This document shows positions 41,112 to 49,557 of a stretch of DNA of 64,000 nucleotides, one piece after another. Under the pieces are notes generated by a model. That model searched no databases and was not told where the DNA came from. It was given only the letters and a program-made list of their open reading frames with translations. Each line of letters opens with the position of its first letter. Position 1 is the stretch's first letter. This DNA comes from Nocardioides aquaticus (GTDB lineage: Bacteria > Actinomycetota > Actinomycetes > Propionibacteriales > Nocardioidaceae): positions 2,666,001 through 2,730,000 of the forward strand of contig NZ_CP075371.1 of the NCBI RefSeq assembly GCF_018459925.1, written 5' to 3'. The position numbers were made by a program, and so were the translations under genes.

Positions 41112-42164
41112 GGTCACGCCGGCGCGGGTGGAGAGGCGCCACCACGTCACCGCGACCATGCCGAGGACGAGGGGCGCTCCGATGGTGACGACGCGCCAGA
41201 TGATGAGGGCGGCGACCAGCGACGCCTCCACCTCCTGGCCCGCGCGGGCGACGAGGGTCGCGATCACCACGGCGTCGAGGAGACCCAGCCCGCTGAACGG
41301 GAAGAGGGTCAGCGGGTAGGCGACCAGGAACGCCGTCAGGACCCACACCGCCGGGAGGTCGACCCGCGACGCACCGACGAACCGGACGCTGAGCACGATC
41401 AGGCCCGCGTCGACGACCACCATGCCGACCAGCGCCGCGACCGACAGCGGCAGGGTCCGCGCGATCCGGTCGACCACGGTCCCCCGGAACCCCAGCACCG
41501 ACTCCGCCCACACCCCCGGGTCGACCGACGACCGCACCCGGCGGGCGAGGAGCCCCGTACGGCGTCCTGTCGACGCCGCGAACGCGGGGCTGCGGAAGGA
41601 CAGCCACACGACGACCAGCAGCGCGGCGCTGACCGCCCCCGAGGCGAGCGCCGTCCAGAGCTCGCCGCCCAGGAGGTCACCGGTCACGGCCATGACGAGG
41701 ACCCCCAGCAGCGGGGCGGCGAAGCGCACCACGTAGAAGGACACGGTGTTCATCACGGTGCCGGCGAGCCCGGCCGAGCGGGAGATGCCCCACGAGCTGA
41801 ACATCGCCAGCCGTACCACCACGTCCGAGGGTGGCGGAGCGATCGTGGTCATCAAGATCGCGGCCTGGTCGTTCGCCACCGCCCGCAGGGGCCCGCAGCC
41901 TTCGATGTAGACCGACAGCGGCAGCGCGTTGAGGAGCTGTCGGAGCAGCAGGCCCAGCACCAGGACCGGCAGCTGCCACCACGCGAGGTGGTCGAGCGCC
42001 GCCCGGACCTGGGACCAGTCGATGTCGCCGACGAAGCCCTCCACGAACCACACCGCCGACCCGACCACCACCACGACCAGCACCGGCCGGAGGAGCCGTC
42101 TGCTCGACGACCGGGGTGGGGGCTGCGGTGGGGGCTGCGGTGGGACGACCTCGACGCTCGACAT
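41109..42164 (-). CDS. UPF0104 / lysylphosphatidylglycerol synthase-type membrane protein
   Basis: 351 residues. A Pro-rich head (VVPPQPPPQPPPRSSSRRLL) is followed by about eight helices of the UPF0104 fold, as in the flippase half of MprF; FVGDIDWSQVRAALDHLAWW and PLSVYIEGCGPLRAVANDQA are typical of the group, and LTLFPFSGLGLLDAVVIATL lies near the end. No aminoacyl-transferase half is present, so it is a lipid-moving or regulatory protein rather than a full MprF. GGAGGAGCCCGG precedes the ATG. It lies 9 bp upstream of cls, fitting a role in membrane lipid handling. Confidence 0.88.
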   Translation of the reverse strand: MSSVEVVPPQPPPQPPPRSSSRRLLRPVLVVVVVGSAVWFVEGFVGDIDWSQVRAALDHLAWWQLPVLVLGLLLRQLLNALPLSVYIEGCGPLRAVANDQAAILMTTIAPPPSDVVVRLAMFSSWGISRSAGLAGTVMNTVSFYVVRFAAPLLGVLVMAVTGDLLGGELWTALASGAVSAALLVVVWLSFRSPAFAASTGRRTGLLARRVRSSVDPGVWAESVLGFRGTVVDRIARTLPLSVAALVGMVVVDAGLIVLSVRFVGASRVDLPAVWVLTAFLVAYPLTLFPFSGLGLLDAVVIATLVARAGQEVEASLVAALIIWRVVTIGAPLVLGMVAVTWWRLSTRAGVT

Positions 42165-42260
42165 CCGGGCTCCTCCTTCGAGACACCCGAGGTCGGCATG
42201 ACGCGCTGGCAGGATACCGCCGGGAGCTGGACGGCCGGACCTGGACGGCCGGCACCGGTC

Positions 42261-42658
42261 TCAGGCGGGCGGGGCGAAGAGCTCGAGGGCGATGCCGTCG
42301 GGGTCGCGGAAGGACAGCCCGCTGCCGTAGTGCGCGTCGACGACACCGCCGTGGGCGATGCCGAGCTCGTCGAGCCGACCTGCCCAGGTCTCGAGCTCGG
42401 CCCGGTCGGCGCAGGCGAAGGCGAGGTGGTCCAGGCCCGTACGCCGCTCGTCGAAGCCGCCGTCGGCCCGTTCGGGGTGGCTGTGGATGCCGAACAGCTG
42501 CCCGCCCTCGAGCGCCCACACCGTGTGGTGGTAGCCGCCCGCGGTCTCGTCCTCGTCGAGGACCGGGTCGGTCCCGAGCAGCGCGGTGTACCACCGGGTG
42601 CTGGCCTCGAGGTCGCTGACGGTGAGCGCGGCGTGGCCGATCGGGGGAACGTGGGCAT
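42261..42658 (-). CDS. VOC/glyoxalase-like protein, apparent frameshift near the start
   Basis: Corrected length 132 residues: IGHAALTVSDLEASTRWYTA, TVWALEGGQLFGIHSHPERA, GLDHLAFACADRAELETW and LSFRDPDGIALELFAPPA form a complete VOC domain. ATG 42658, with AGGAG 5 nt upstream, gives MPTF and then the wrong frame; the domain frame itself has no start codon. Adding one base to the G run 42643-42647 joins MPTFPPIGHAAL to the domain. This is the third G/C-run shortfall in the window, so a sequencing error is likely. The ligand is unknown. Confidence 0.8.
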
Positions 42659-42831
42659 GGGGTCTCCTGGGGTCGTCGCGACGGTGCGAAGGGCTGCGCC
42701 TCGTTCCTACCAACGACCCCGGGACCGGCGGACCTGATCGTTCGGGCAGGACGACGGCCACGACGGGCAGGGGGACTCGCGCTCGCGCGTCGCGAGGACC
42801 GCCATCCACCCCTGGGTGCCGGGTGTCGCGC

Positions 42832-42837
42832 TAGCGT
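42832..42837 (+). promoter_or_regulatory. -10 element upstream of the desaturase
   Basis: TAGCGT, about 84 nt before ATG 42921, giving a leadered transcript. Confidence 0.35.
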
Positions 42838-42920
42838 CGACCCCGAGGATCGCGCCGTCCGGCCACCTCCTGTCCCGTCGTCCCGGCCCCCGACGACTCA
42901 CCAAGAGTCCGAGGACCCGC

Positions 42921-44075
42921 ATGACCCCACCTGAGCCGCACGCCGTCGTCTCCGAGCGATCCGGTCCGGGCACCACCGCCCGTACCAGCCCGCGCACCAC
43001 CGCCCGTACCACCGCGCGCACGTCGGCCGCGCCGTTCACCGCCCTGGCTGCCGAGGTGCGGGACAGCGGGCTGCTGCGGCGCCGCTACGGCTACTACGCC
43101 GCGCAGGTCGCGGCCTGCGTCGCAGCCCTGGTCGGCGTCGCGGTCCTAGTCCTCGTGCTGGGTGACACGTGGTGGCAGCTGGTCCCGGCCGCGGTCCTCG
43201 GCCTGGTCGTCACGCAGCTCGGCTTCCTCGGGCACGACGCGGCGCACCGGCAGGTCTTCGTGGGCGCACGTGCCAACGACTGGGCCGCACGCCTGCTCTC
43301 CGGCGCCGGGGCCGGGCTGAGCTACGGGTGGTGGCGCGGCAAGCACAACCAGCACCACGCCGCCCCCAACCAGGAGGGCCGCGACCCCGACATCGCCCCG
43401 GGCGTGCTCGCCTTCACCGCCGAGATCGCGGGTGCGCGGGACACGGGGCCGGCCGGGTGGTTCGTCCGGCACCAGGGGTGGCTCTTCTTCCCGCTGCTGA
43501 CGCTGGAGGGAGCCAACCTGCACTGGGCCAGCGTCCGCACCCTCCTCGGCCGGGCTCCCGTACGGCACCGGTGGGCCGAGCTCGCGCTGGTGACGACCCG
43601 CCTCGGCGGGTACGTCGTGGCGCTGTTCCTGGTCCTGCCGCCCGGGAAGGCCGCGGCGTTCCTGGCCGTGCAGATGGCCGTGTTCGGCGTCTGCCTCGGC
43701 GGCTCCTTCGCGCCCAACCACAAGGGGATGCCGATCGTGCCGCGCGGGGCGCGCCTGGACTTCCTGCGGCGCCAGGTGCTGATGTCCCGCAACGTCCGGG
43801 GCGGCCCCGTCGTCGACGTCGCGATGGGTGGGCTGAACTACCAGATCGAGCACCACCTGTTCCCGAGCATGCCGCGCCCGAACCTGCGACGGGTGCAGCC
43901 GCTGGTCCGCGCCCACTGCGCCCGCCACGGCATCGCCTACACCGAGGTCGGGCTGCTCGAGTCGTACGCCATCGTGGTCGGCTACCTCAACCACGTCGGG
44001 CTCCGGGCGCGGGACCCGTTCCAGTGCCCCCTGTCCGCTGCCCTCCGCGAGTCCGGTCCCCCCGGTGCCGGCTGA
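42921..44075 (+). CDS. Membrane fatty acid desaturase
   Basis: 384 residues. A Thr/Arg-rich head with TTAR repeats comes first; the three His boxes of acyl-lipid desaturases follow: GHDAAH, GKHNQHH and YQIEHHLFPSMPRPNL, binding the di-iron centre that inserts a double bond with oxygen. Four hydrophobic segments are visible. GAGGA stands 5 nt before ATG 42921. It directly precedes the prenyl/polyketide operon (64 bp gap) on the same strand, so it could desaturate membrane lipid or the acyl starter used by that operon (inference). Confidence 0.92.
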   Translation: MTPPEPHAVVSERSGPGTTARTSPRTTARTTARTSAAPFTALAAEVRDSGLLRRRYGYYAAQVAACVAALVGVAVLVLVLGDTWWQLVPAAVLGLVVTQLGFLGHDAAHRQVFVGARANDWAARLLSGAGAGLSYGWWRGKHNQHHAAPNQEGRDPDIAPGVLAFTAEIAGARDTGPAGWFVRHQGWLFFPLLTLEGANLHWASVRTLLGRAPVRHRWAELALVTTRLGGYVVALFLVLPPGKAAAFLAVQMAVFGVCLGGSFAPNHKGMPIVPRGARLDFLRRQVLMSRNVRGGPVVDVAMGGLNYQIEHHLFPSMPRPNLRRVQPLVRAHCARHGIAYTEVGLLESYAIVVGYLNHVGLRARDPFQCPLSAALRESGPPGAG

Positions 44076-44084
44076 GGCCCCGAC

Positions 44085-44108
44085 CCCCGGTGGTGCGCCC
44101 CCCCGGGG
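44085..44108. terminator. Possible weak hairpin after the desaturase gene
   Basis: CCCCGG at 44085-44090 pairs with CCGGGG at 44103-44108 over a 12-nt loop. Only 6 bp, so read-through into the next operon is plausible. Confidence 0.3.
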
Positions 44109-44138
44109 TGGGTGTCGCCGTGTTGGCCCGCGGCTACG

Positions 44139-44999
44139 GTGAGTGCTGACGCCCGGGCCGCCACGCGGCCCACCGGCCAGGAGGAGGCGGGGACCACGCG
44201 CGCCGTACGCACCCTGTCCACGCTGCTCGGGGCCGCCCACCCGGGCCCGGCCCTGGCCGTCACGCTGCTCGCGGCGCTGCTCTGCCTGCCCGCGGACCTC
44301 TCCCCCGGCCGCGCCGCCGTGGTCGTGCTCGCGGTGCTGACCGGGCAGCTGACCATCGGCTGGTCCAACGACCTGCTGGACCTGGCCCGCGACCGGGCCG
44401 TCGGGCGCACCGACAAGCCGTTGGCCTCCGGGGCGTTGTCGGTCCGGCTGGTCCGCGCCGCCATCGTCGCAGCGCTCCTCGCCACCGTCGTGCTCTCGCT
44501 CTCCTGCGGGCTGGTCGCCGGCCTGCTCCACCTCGTCGTGGTCGCCGCGGGCTGGGCCTACAACCTCGGCCTCAAGTCGACCGTCGCCTCGGGGGTCCCC
44601 TACGCCGTCGCCTTCGGCGCGCTCCCGGCCTTCGTCTGGGCCGCCGGCGACACCACCGCCCCGGCCTGGGTCGTCCTGGCCGGGGCCCTGCTCGGCACCG
44701 GCGCGCACCTGCTCAACGCCGTTCCGGACCTCGCCGACGACGCGGCCACCGGCGTCCGCGGCCTGCCGCACCGTCTCGGCGAGCGCGGGTCCCGGACCGG
44801 GGCCGCCCTGCTGCTGGTGCTGGCCTCCGCCGTCCTGGTGACCGCCACGACCACCCTGCCTCCGTCCGTGCGGGTGCTGGCCCTGCTGCTCGCGGTCGGC
44901 CTGGCCGCCGTCGCCGTGCGCGCCCCGGGCCGCCACGGCTTCCGGGCCGCGGTCGGCATCGCCGTGGTCGACGTCGTCGTGCTGGCGGCCGCACGATGA
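44139..44999 (+). CDS. UbiA-family prenyltransferase
   Basis: 286 residues, about eight or nine membrane helices. Both Asp-rich prenyl-diphosphate sites are present: NDLLDLARDRAVGRTDKPLA (NDxxDxxxD) and LNAVPDLADDAATGVRGLPH (DxxxD). The enzyme attaches a prenyl chain to an aromatic or similar acceptor in the membrane. The start GTG 44139 is tentative because TACGGT overlaps it and no ribosome site is seen. The stop overlaps the next ATG by 4 bases. First gene of a six-gene operon whose type III PKS could supply the aromatic acceptor. Confidence 0.9.
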   Translation: MSADARAATRPTGQEEAGTTRAVRTLSTLLGAAHPGPALAVTLLAALLCLPADLSPGRAAVVVLAVLTGQLTIGWSNDLLDLARDRAVGRTDKPLASGALSVRLVRAAIVAALLATVVLSLSCGLVAGLLHLVVVAAGWAYNLGLKSTVASGVPYAVAFGALPAFVWAAGDTTAPAWVVLAGALLGTGAHLLNAVPDLADDAATGVRGLPHRLGERGSRTGAALLLVLASAVLVTATTTLPPSVRVLALLLAVGLAAVAVRAPGRHGFRAAVGIAVVDVVVLAAAR

Positions 45000-46192
45000 G
45001 CGGGTCTCGCAGGGACGAGGGCGGGGCGTACGACCTGGTGGTCGTCGGCGCGGGCCCGGCCGGCGCCACGGCGGCCGTGGCGGCGCTCGAGGAGCGGCCC
45101 GGCCTGCGGGTGCTGCTGCTGGACCGCGCCGACTTCCCGCGCGACAAGTGCTGCGGCGACGGGATCGCCGCGCAGGCCGTCGACGTGCTCCGCGCGCACG
45201 GGATGCAGGACGCGGTCGAGGGCTGGTCGCCGCTGCGCCGCCTCGAGCTGGCCGCCGGCGACACGGTGGTCGACGGCCGGATGTCGCGCGACGTGCACGT
45301 GGTGCCCCGGCGGGCGTTCGACGCGCGCCTGGTCGAGCACGCCGTCGACCGCGGCGCCGAGCTGCGCCGGTCCCGGGTCCGTCAGGTCGAGGTGCGCGAG
45401 GACCGGGTGGTCCTCGACACCGGTGACGCCGAGGTGACCGGCGCGGTCGTGCTCGGCGCCGACGGCGCCCACTCCCGGGTCCGCGCGGCCCTCACCGGCC
45501 GCCACCACCTCACCACGCCCCGCCGCGCGCTCGCCCTGCGCGGCTACACCCCGACGCCGGGCTGGCTCGCCGGCCGCCAGGTCATCCGCTGGGGGCCGGG
45601 CCGGCAGCCGTCGTACGCCTGGGCCTTCGACCGCGGCGACGGCCTGGCGAACATCGGGTACGGCGAGCTGGTCGACGACGGCCCCGGGCCGACCCGCGCC
45701 CGGATGCTCGACGCGCTCGACGGCCTGCTGCCCGGCCTCGTCGACGACGCCACGGACTGGCGCGGCCACCCGCTCCCGCTCTCCGGCTTCCGGTGGCAGC
45801 AGCCCGACGGTCGCTGCCTGCTGGCCGGCGACGCCTCCGGCCTGGTGAACCCGATGACCGGCGAGGGCATCTACTACGCCGTCGCGACCGGGTCCCTGGC
45901 CGGACGGGCGGCGGCCGCGGCCGTCGCCGACGGCCGGCCCGCGAGCGCCGGGCGCCGCTACCGCCACGACGTCCGGCGGCTCCTGGCCGGCCACCTGCGC
46001 CACACCTGGACCGCCGGCACGCTCGCCCAGCGCCGGGGGGTCGTGGCCGCCGGCGTCCGCGCCGCCCGCGGCGACCAGCGGGTCTTCGACGACCTCGTCG
46101 AGATCGGCCTCGGCGGCGGACGGATCACCCCGCGCCTGGGCCGCTCGCTGGCCGTGGAGCTCACCCGTCAGCTCGTCCGCTCGACCGCCTGA
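44996..46192 (+). CDS. Geranylgeranyl reductase-type FAD enzyme
   Basis: 398 residues. FAD is bound by YDLVVVGAGPAGATAAVAAL at the N-terminus and LLAGDASGLVNPMTGEGIYY later; FPRDKCCGDGI is the cysteine-bearing loop typical of the geranylgeranyl reductase family, which saturates prenyl chains. ATG 44996 overlaps the UbiA stop (ATGA). In this operon it probably reduces the prenyl tail added by UbiA. An alternative is oxidation of the ring product, since the second FAD enzyme of the cluster (47867) is a relative. Confidence 0.9.
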   Translation: MSGSRRDEGGAYDLVVVGAGPAGATAAVAALEERPGLRVLLLDRADFPRDKCCGDGIAAQAVDVLRAHGMQDAVEGWSPLRRLELAAGDTVVDGRMSRDVHVVPRRAFDARLVEHAVDRGAELRRSRVRQVEVREDRVVLDTGDAEVTGAVVLGADGAHSRVRAALTGRHHLTTPRRALALRGYTPTPGWLAGRQVIRWGPGRQPSYAWAFDRGDGLANIGYGELVDDGPGPTRARMLDALDGLLPGLVDDATDWRGHPLPLSGFRWQQPDGRCLLAGDASGLVNPMTGEGIYYAVATGSLAGRAAAAAVADGRPASAGRRYRHDVRRLLAGHLRHTWTAGTLAQRRGVVAAGVRAARGDQRVFDDLVEIGLGGGRITPRLGRSLAVELTRQLVRSTA

Positions 46193-46243
46193 CACCCCCA
46201 CCTGACACGCTGCTGCCCAGACCGCCCGACGAAACGGACCACC

Positions 46244-47314
46244 ATGCAGATCCTCACCGCCCGCGGCGCCCTGCCGGAGCACCGCTACCCGCAGGACGAG
46301 ATCACGCAGGCCTTCTCCGAGGTCATCGCCCAGGGACGCCTCGACGAACGCGTGCTGCGCCGCTTCCACGCCAACGCCGGCGTCGAGCACCGGCACCTCG
46401 CGATGCCCCTCGAGCGCTACGGCACCCTCGACGGCTTCACCGAGGCCAACGACACCTTCATCGCCGAGGCGGTACGCCTGGGCGCGCGCGCCGTCGAGGA
46501 CGCCCTCAAGGACGCCGGGCTGACCCCCAGCGACGTCGACCTCGTCATCTCGGCCACCGTCACCGGACTGGCGGTGCCCTCGCTGGACGCGCGGATCGCC
46601 GCCGTCACCGGGATGCGGCCGGACGTGCGCCGGATGCCCCTGGTGGGGCTGGGCTGCGTGGCCGGGGCCGCGGGCGTGGCCCGGCTGCACGACTACCTGC
46701 TCGGTCACCCCGACCACGTCGCGGTGCTGGTGGCCGTCGAGCTCTGCTCGCTGACCGTCCAGCGCGACGACACCTCCGTGCCGAACCTCGTGGCCAGCGG
46801 TCTGTTCGGCGACGGCGCCAGCGCGGTCGTCGCCGCCGGCTCGCAGCGGACCACCCCGGACGCCTCCCCCGTCCGCGTGCTCGACAGCCGCAGCCGCCTC
46901 TACCCCGGCACCGAGCGGACCATGGGCTTCGACGTCACCGGCGGCGGCCTGCGGATCGTCTTGGACGCCGAGGTGCCGGCGCTGGTCGAGCGGCACCTGC
47001 GCGGCGACGTCGACGGCTTCCTGGCCGACCACGGGCTCACCCGGGACGACATCGGCTTCTGGGTCTGCCACCCCGGCGGCCCGAAGGTGATCGAGGCCCT
47101 CCAGGCGGCGCTCGAGGTCCCCCGCGAGGCGCTCCAGCTGACCTGGGACTCCCTGGCCCGGGTCGGCAACCTGTCGTCGGCCTCGGTGCTGCACGTCCTC
47201 GAGGACACCCTGCGCGACCGGCCGCCGGTCCCCGGGTCCCTGGGCGTGCTGATGGCGATGGGCCCCGGCTTCTGCTCCGAGCTGGTCCTGCTGCGCGCGG
47301 AGGACGCCCGGTGA
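46244..47314 (+). CDS. Type III polyketide synthase
   Basis: 356 residues, chalcone-synthase fold. The triad is complete: Cys138 in VGLGCVAGAAG, His276 in WVCHPGGPKV and Asn309 in RVGNLSSASVL. It extends an acyl-CoA with malonyl-CoA and closes the chain to a pyrone, resorcinol or phloroglucinol ring. It is followed immediately by an ICMT-type methyltransferase and an FAD hydroxylase, the same order as Streptomyces griseus srsABC (alkylresorcinol to alkylquinone) and, for the first two, Bacillus bpsA-bpsB. The stop overlaps the next GTG. The starter unit cannot be read from the sequence. Confidence 0.95.
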   Translation: MQILTARGALPEHRYPQDEITQAFSEVIAQGRLDERVLRRFHANAGVEHRHLAMPLERYGTLDGFTEANDTFIAEAVRLGARAVEDALKDAGLTPSDVDLVISATVTGLAVPSLDARIAAVTGMRPDVRRMPLVGLGCVAGAAGVARLHDYLLGHPDHVAVLVAVELCSLTVQRDDTSVPNLVASGLFGDGASAVVAAGSQRTTPDASPVRVLDSRSRLYPGTERTMGFDVTGGGLRIVLDAEVPALVERHLRGDVDGFLADHGLTRDDIGFWVCHPGGPKVIEALQAALEVPREALQLTWDSLARVGNLSSASVLHVLEDTLRDRPPVPGSLGVLMAMGPGFCSELVLLRAEDAR

Positions 47315-47874
47315 CGTCGCTGACCGCCTTCACCGTCCTGGTCGTCCTGGTCGCCCTCGAGCGGCTCGCCGAGCTGGTCGTCTCGAAGCGCAACGCCGCC
47401 TGGAGCGCCGAGCGCGGCGGCCGGGAGACCGGGCAGGGGCACTACCCGTTCATGGTCGTGCTGCACACCGGGCTGCTGGTCGCGATGTTGGTCGAGGCGT
47501 TCGTCGTCCGCCCGGACGTGCCCGGGGCCCTGGCCTGGTCGATGCTGGTGCTGGTCCTGGCCGCCCAGGCCCTGCGCTGGTGGTGCATCAGCACGCTGGG
47601 CCGCCGGTGGAACACCCGCGTGATCGTGGTGCCCGGGCTGGCGCCGGTGACCGGCGGGCCGTACCGGTTCTTCTCCCACCCCAACTACGTCGCCGTCGTC
47701 ATCGAGGGCGTGGCGCTGCCCCTCGTGCACGGCGCCTGGGTGACCGCGCTGGTCTTCACCGTGCTCAACGCCTTCCTGCTGCGGGTGCGGCTGCGGGTCG
47801 AGGACGAGGCCCTGGCCACGCTGCCCGCGCCGGACGCGGACAGCCGGGCGACCGCGGGAGGTCCTCGTGCGTGA
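47311..47874 (+). CDS. ICMT-family membrane methyltransferase
   Basis: 187 residues with about five helices. The isoprenylcysteine carboxyl methyltransferase core is clear: RRWNTRVIVVPGLAPVTGGP then YRFFSHPNYVAVVIEGVALP, the SAM-binding RxxxHPxYV pattern, and a final RLRVEDEAL. In type III PKS operons such enzymes O-methylate the resorcinol or pyrone product (SrsB, BpsB). GTG 47311 overlaps the PKS stop by 4 bases, and its own stop overlaps the next gene by 8. Confidence 0.9.
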   Translation: MTSLTAFTVLVVLVALERLAELVVSKRNAAWSAERGGRETGQGHYPFMVVLHTGLLVAMLVEAFVVRPDVPGALAWSMLVLVLAAQALRWWCISTLGRRWNTRVIVVPGLAPVTGGPYRFFSHPNYVAVVIEGVALPLVHGAWVTALVFTVLNAFLLRVRLRVEDEALATLPAPDADSRATAGGPRA

Positions 47875-48892
47875 CCTCGTCGTCGCCGGCGGCGGACCGG
47901 TCGGCCTCGCCGTCGCGCTGCACGCCGCGGCGGCCGGGCTCGACGTGGTCGTCCGCGAACCGCGCACCGGCCCGGTCGACAAGGCCTGCGGCGAGGGCCT
48001 GATGCCCGGGGCCCTGGCCCGTCTCGCCGCGCTCGGCGTCGACCCGGCCGGGATCGACCTGCACGGCATCCGCTACCTCGACCCGCGCCACGAGGCGGTG
48101 GCCCGGTTCCGCGCCGGACCCGGTCGCGGCGTGCGTCGTACGACGCTGCACACGGCCCTGGCCGAGCGGGTGGCCGCCGCCGGCGTGCCGGTCGAGCAGC
48201 GCCGGGTCGGGTCGGTCGAGCAGCACGCGGACCACGTGGTGGTCGACGGCGAGCCCGCCCGGCACCTCGTCGCCGCCGACGGCCTGCACTCCCCGCTGCG
48301 CCGCTCGCTCGGCCTCGACGACCCCGGCCCCGCCGCCGGTCGCCGCTACGGCCAGCGCCTGCACGTCGCCACCGCGCCGTGGAGCGACCTCGTCGAGGTG
48401 CACTGGGGCCCGCGCGCGGAGGCGTACGTGACCCCCGTCGCCCCCGACCTCGTCGGCGTGGCCGTGCTCAGCGCCGAGAAGGGTCCGCTGGCCCGGGTGC
48501 TCGGTGACTTCCCGGCGCTGGAGGAGCGGCTCGGGAGCGCCGACCGGACACCGGTGCGCGGCGCCGGACCCCTGCGGCAGCGCTCGACCCGCCGGGTCGC
48601 CGGCCGCGTGCTGCTCGTCGGCGACGCCGCCGGCTACGTCGACGCCCTGACCGGCGAGGGCATCGCGCTCGGGCTGGCCGAGGCGCAGGCGGCGGTGGAC
48701 GCCGTCGTCGCGGGCGACCCCGGGTCGTACGAGCGCACCTGGCGGCGGCTGCGGCGGCGGCACGAGCTGCTGACCCGCGGCCTGCTCGGCGCGACCCGCC
48801 GGCCGCTGCTGCGGCGTGCCCTGGTGCCGGCGGCGAGCGCCGTACCGGCCTTCTTCGGCCTGGCCGTGGACCAGCTGGCGAGGCCGGCATGA
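47867..48892 (+). CDS. FAD-dependent hydroxylase/reductase (SrsC-like position)
   Basis: 341 residues, FAD-binding monooxygenase fold: RDLVVAGGGPVGLAVALHAA at the start, KACGEGLMPGALARLAALGV as the GGR-type loop, and VLLVGDAAGYVDALTGEGIA for the flavin phosphate. In the srs pathway the flavoprotein of this position hydroxylates the alkylresorcinol, leading to a quinone. The sequence is also a relative of geranylgeranyl reductase, so reduction of a chain is an alternative. It overlaps both neighbours, by 8 and 4 bases. Confidence 0.88.
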   Translation: MRDLVVAGGGPVGLAVALHAAAAGLDVVVREPRTGPVDKACGEGLMPGALARLAALGVDPAGIDLHGIRYLDPRHEAVARFRAGPGRGVRRTTLHTALAERVAAAGVPVEQRRVGSVEQHADHVVVDGEPARHLVAADGLHSPLRRSLGLDDPGPAAGRRYGQRLHVATAPWSDLVEVHWGPRAEAYVTPVAPDLVGVAVLSAEKGPLARVLGDFPALEERLGSADRTPVRGAGPLRQRSTRRVAGRVLLVGDAAGYVDALTGEGIALGLAEAQAAVDAVVAGDPGSYERTWRRLRRRHELLTRGLLGATRRPLLRRALVPAASAVPAFFGLAVDQLARPA

Positions 48893-49488
48893 GTGCCCTC
48901 GAGACGCACGGGGCCGTCGAGCAGGTGGTCCTGCTCGACGAGGACGGGCGCGCCGTCGGGCGCGCCGACAAGGCGACCGTGCACCACCGCGACACCCCGC
49001 TCCACCTGGCGTTCTCCTGCTACGTCTTCGACCGGCGGGGCCGGTTCCTGCTGACGCAGCGTGCCGCGTCGAAGCGGACCTGGCCGGCGGTGTGGACCAA
49101 CTCCGCCTGCGGCCACCCCGCACCCGACGAGCCGTTCCTGGACGGCGTGCGCCGCCGGGTCGGTCAGGAGCTCGGGCTGGACCTCGCGGAGCTGCGCCTG
49201 GTCCTGCCGACGTTCCGCTACCGCGCGGTGATGGCCGACGGCACGGTCGAGAACGAGATGTGCCCGGTCACCGTGGCCGTCACCGACGACGAGCCGCGCG
49301 CCGACCCCGACGAGGTGGACGCCGCGGTGTGGGTCGACTGGGCGGAGTTCCGCGCCGACGTGCTGGCCGGGCGGCGCGAGGTCAGCCCCTGGTGCGTCCA
49401 GCAGGTCGAGGCGCTGCCGGCCGACCCGCTGGCCGCCGCGGACCGGGACCCCTCGATGCTGCCCCCGGCGGCCCGCCCGCCGGGCTGA
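48889..49488 (+). CDS. idi: Isopentenyl-diphosphate delta-isomerase (type 1)
   Basis: 199 residues, Nudix fold. It converts IPP to DMAPP for prenyl-diphosphate synthesis. Active-site Cys is in TNSACGHPAP and the Glu in GTVENEMCPVTV; FLLTQRAASKRTWPAVW is the typical strand before the Cys. ATG 48889 overlaps the hydroxylase stop. As the last gene of the operon it ties isoprenoid precursor supply to the prenyltransferase at the other end. A short C-terminal tail of Pro-rich residues follows the domain. The stop lies 10 bp before a dispersed 59-bp repeat. Confidence 0.96.
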   Translation: MSALETHGAVEQVVLLDEDGRAVGRADKATVHHRDTPLHLAFSCYVFDRRGRFLLTQRAASKRTWPAVWTNSACGHPAPDEPFLDGVRRRVGQELGLDLAELRLVLPTFRYRAVMADGTVENEMCPVTVAVTDDEPRADPDEVDAAVWVDWAEFRADVLAGRREVSPWCVQQVEALPADPLAAADRDPSMLPPAARPPG

Positions 49489-49498
49489 CCTGCGCCGG

Positions 49499-49557
49499 AA
49501 CCGTCACCTCGACGCGCCGCGAGCGTCATCTCGGCTGTCCGCGAGCGTCATCTCGGC
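49499..49557 (+). repeat. 59-bp dispersed repeat, copy 1
   Basis: Matches the reverse complement of 59609-59667 at 58 of 59 positions. It contains two GCGAGCGTCATCTCGGC-like units and overlaps the last codons and the stop of the RNase gene at 49548. Confidence 0.85.

Noticed and set aside
44143..44340. Alternative GTG frame at the start of the UbiA gene
   Set aside because: Gives an Arg/Pro-rich product; the membrane protein frame from 44139 carries both Asp-rich motifs.
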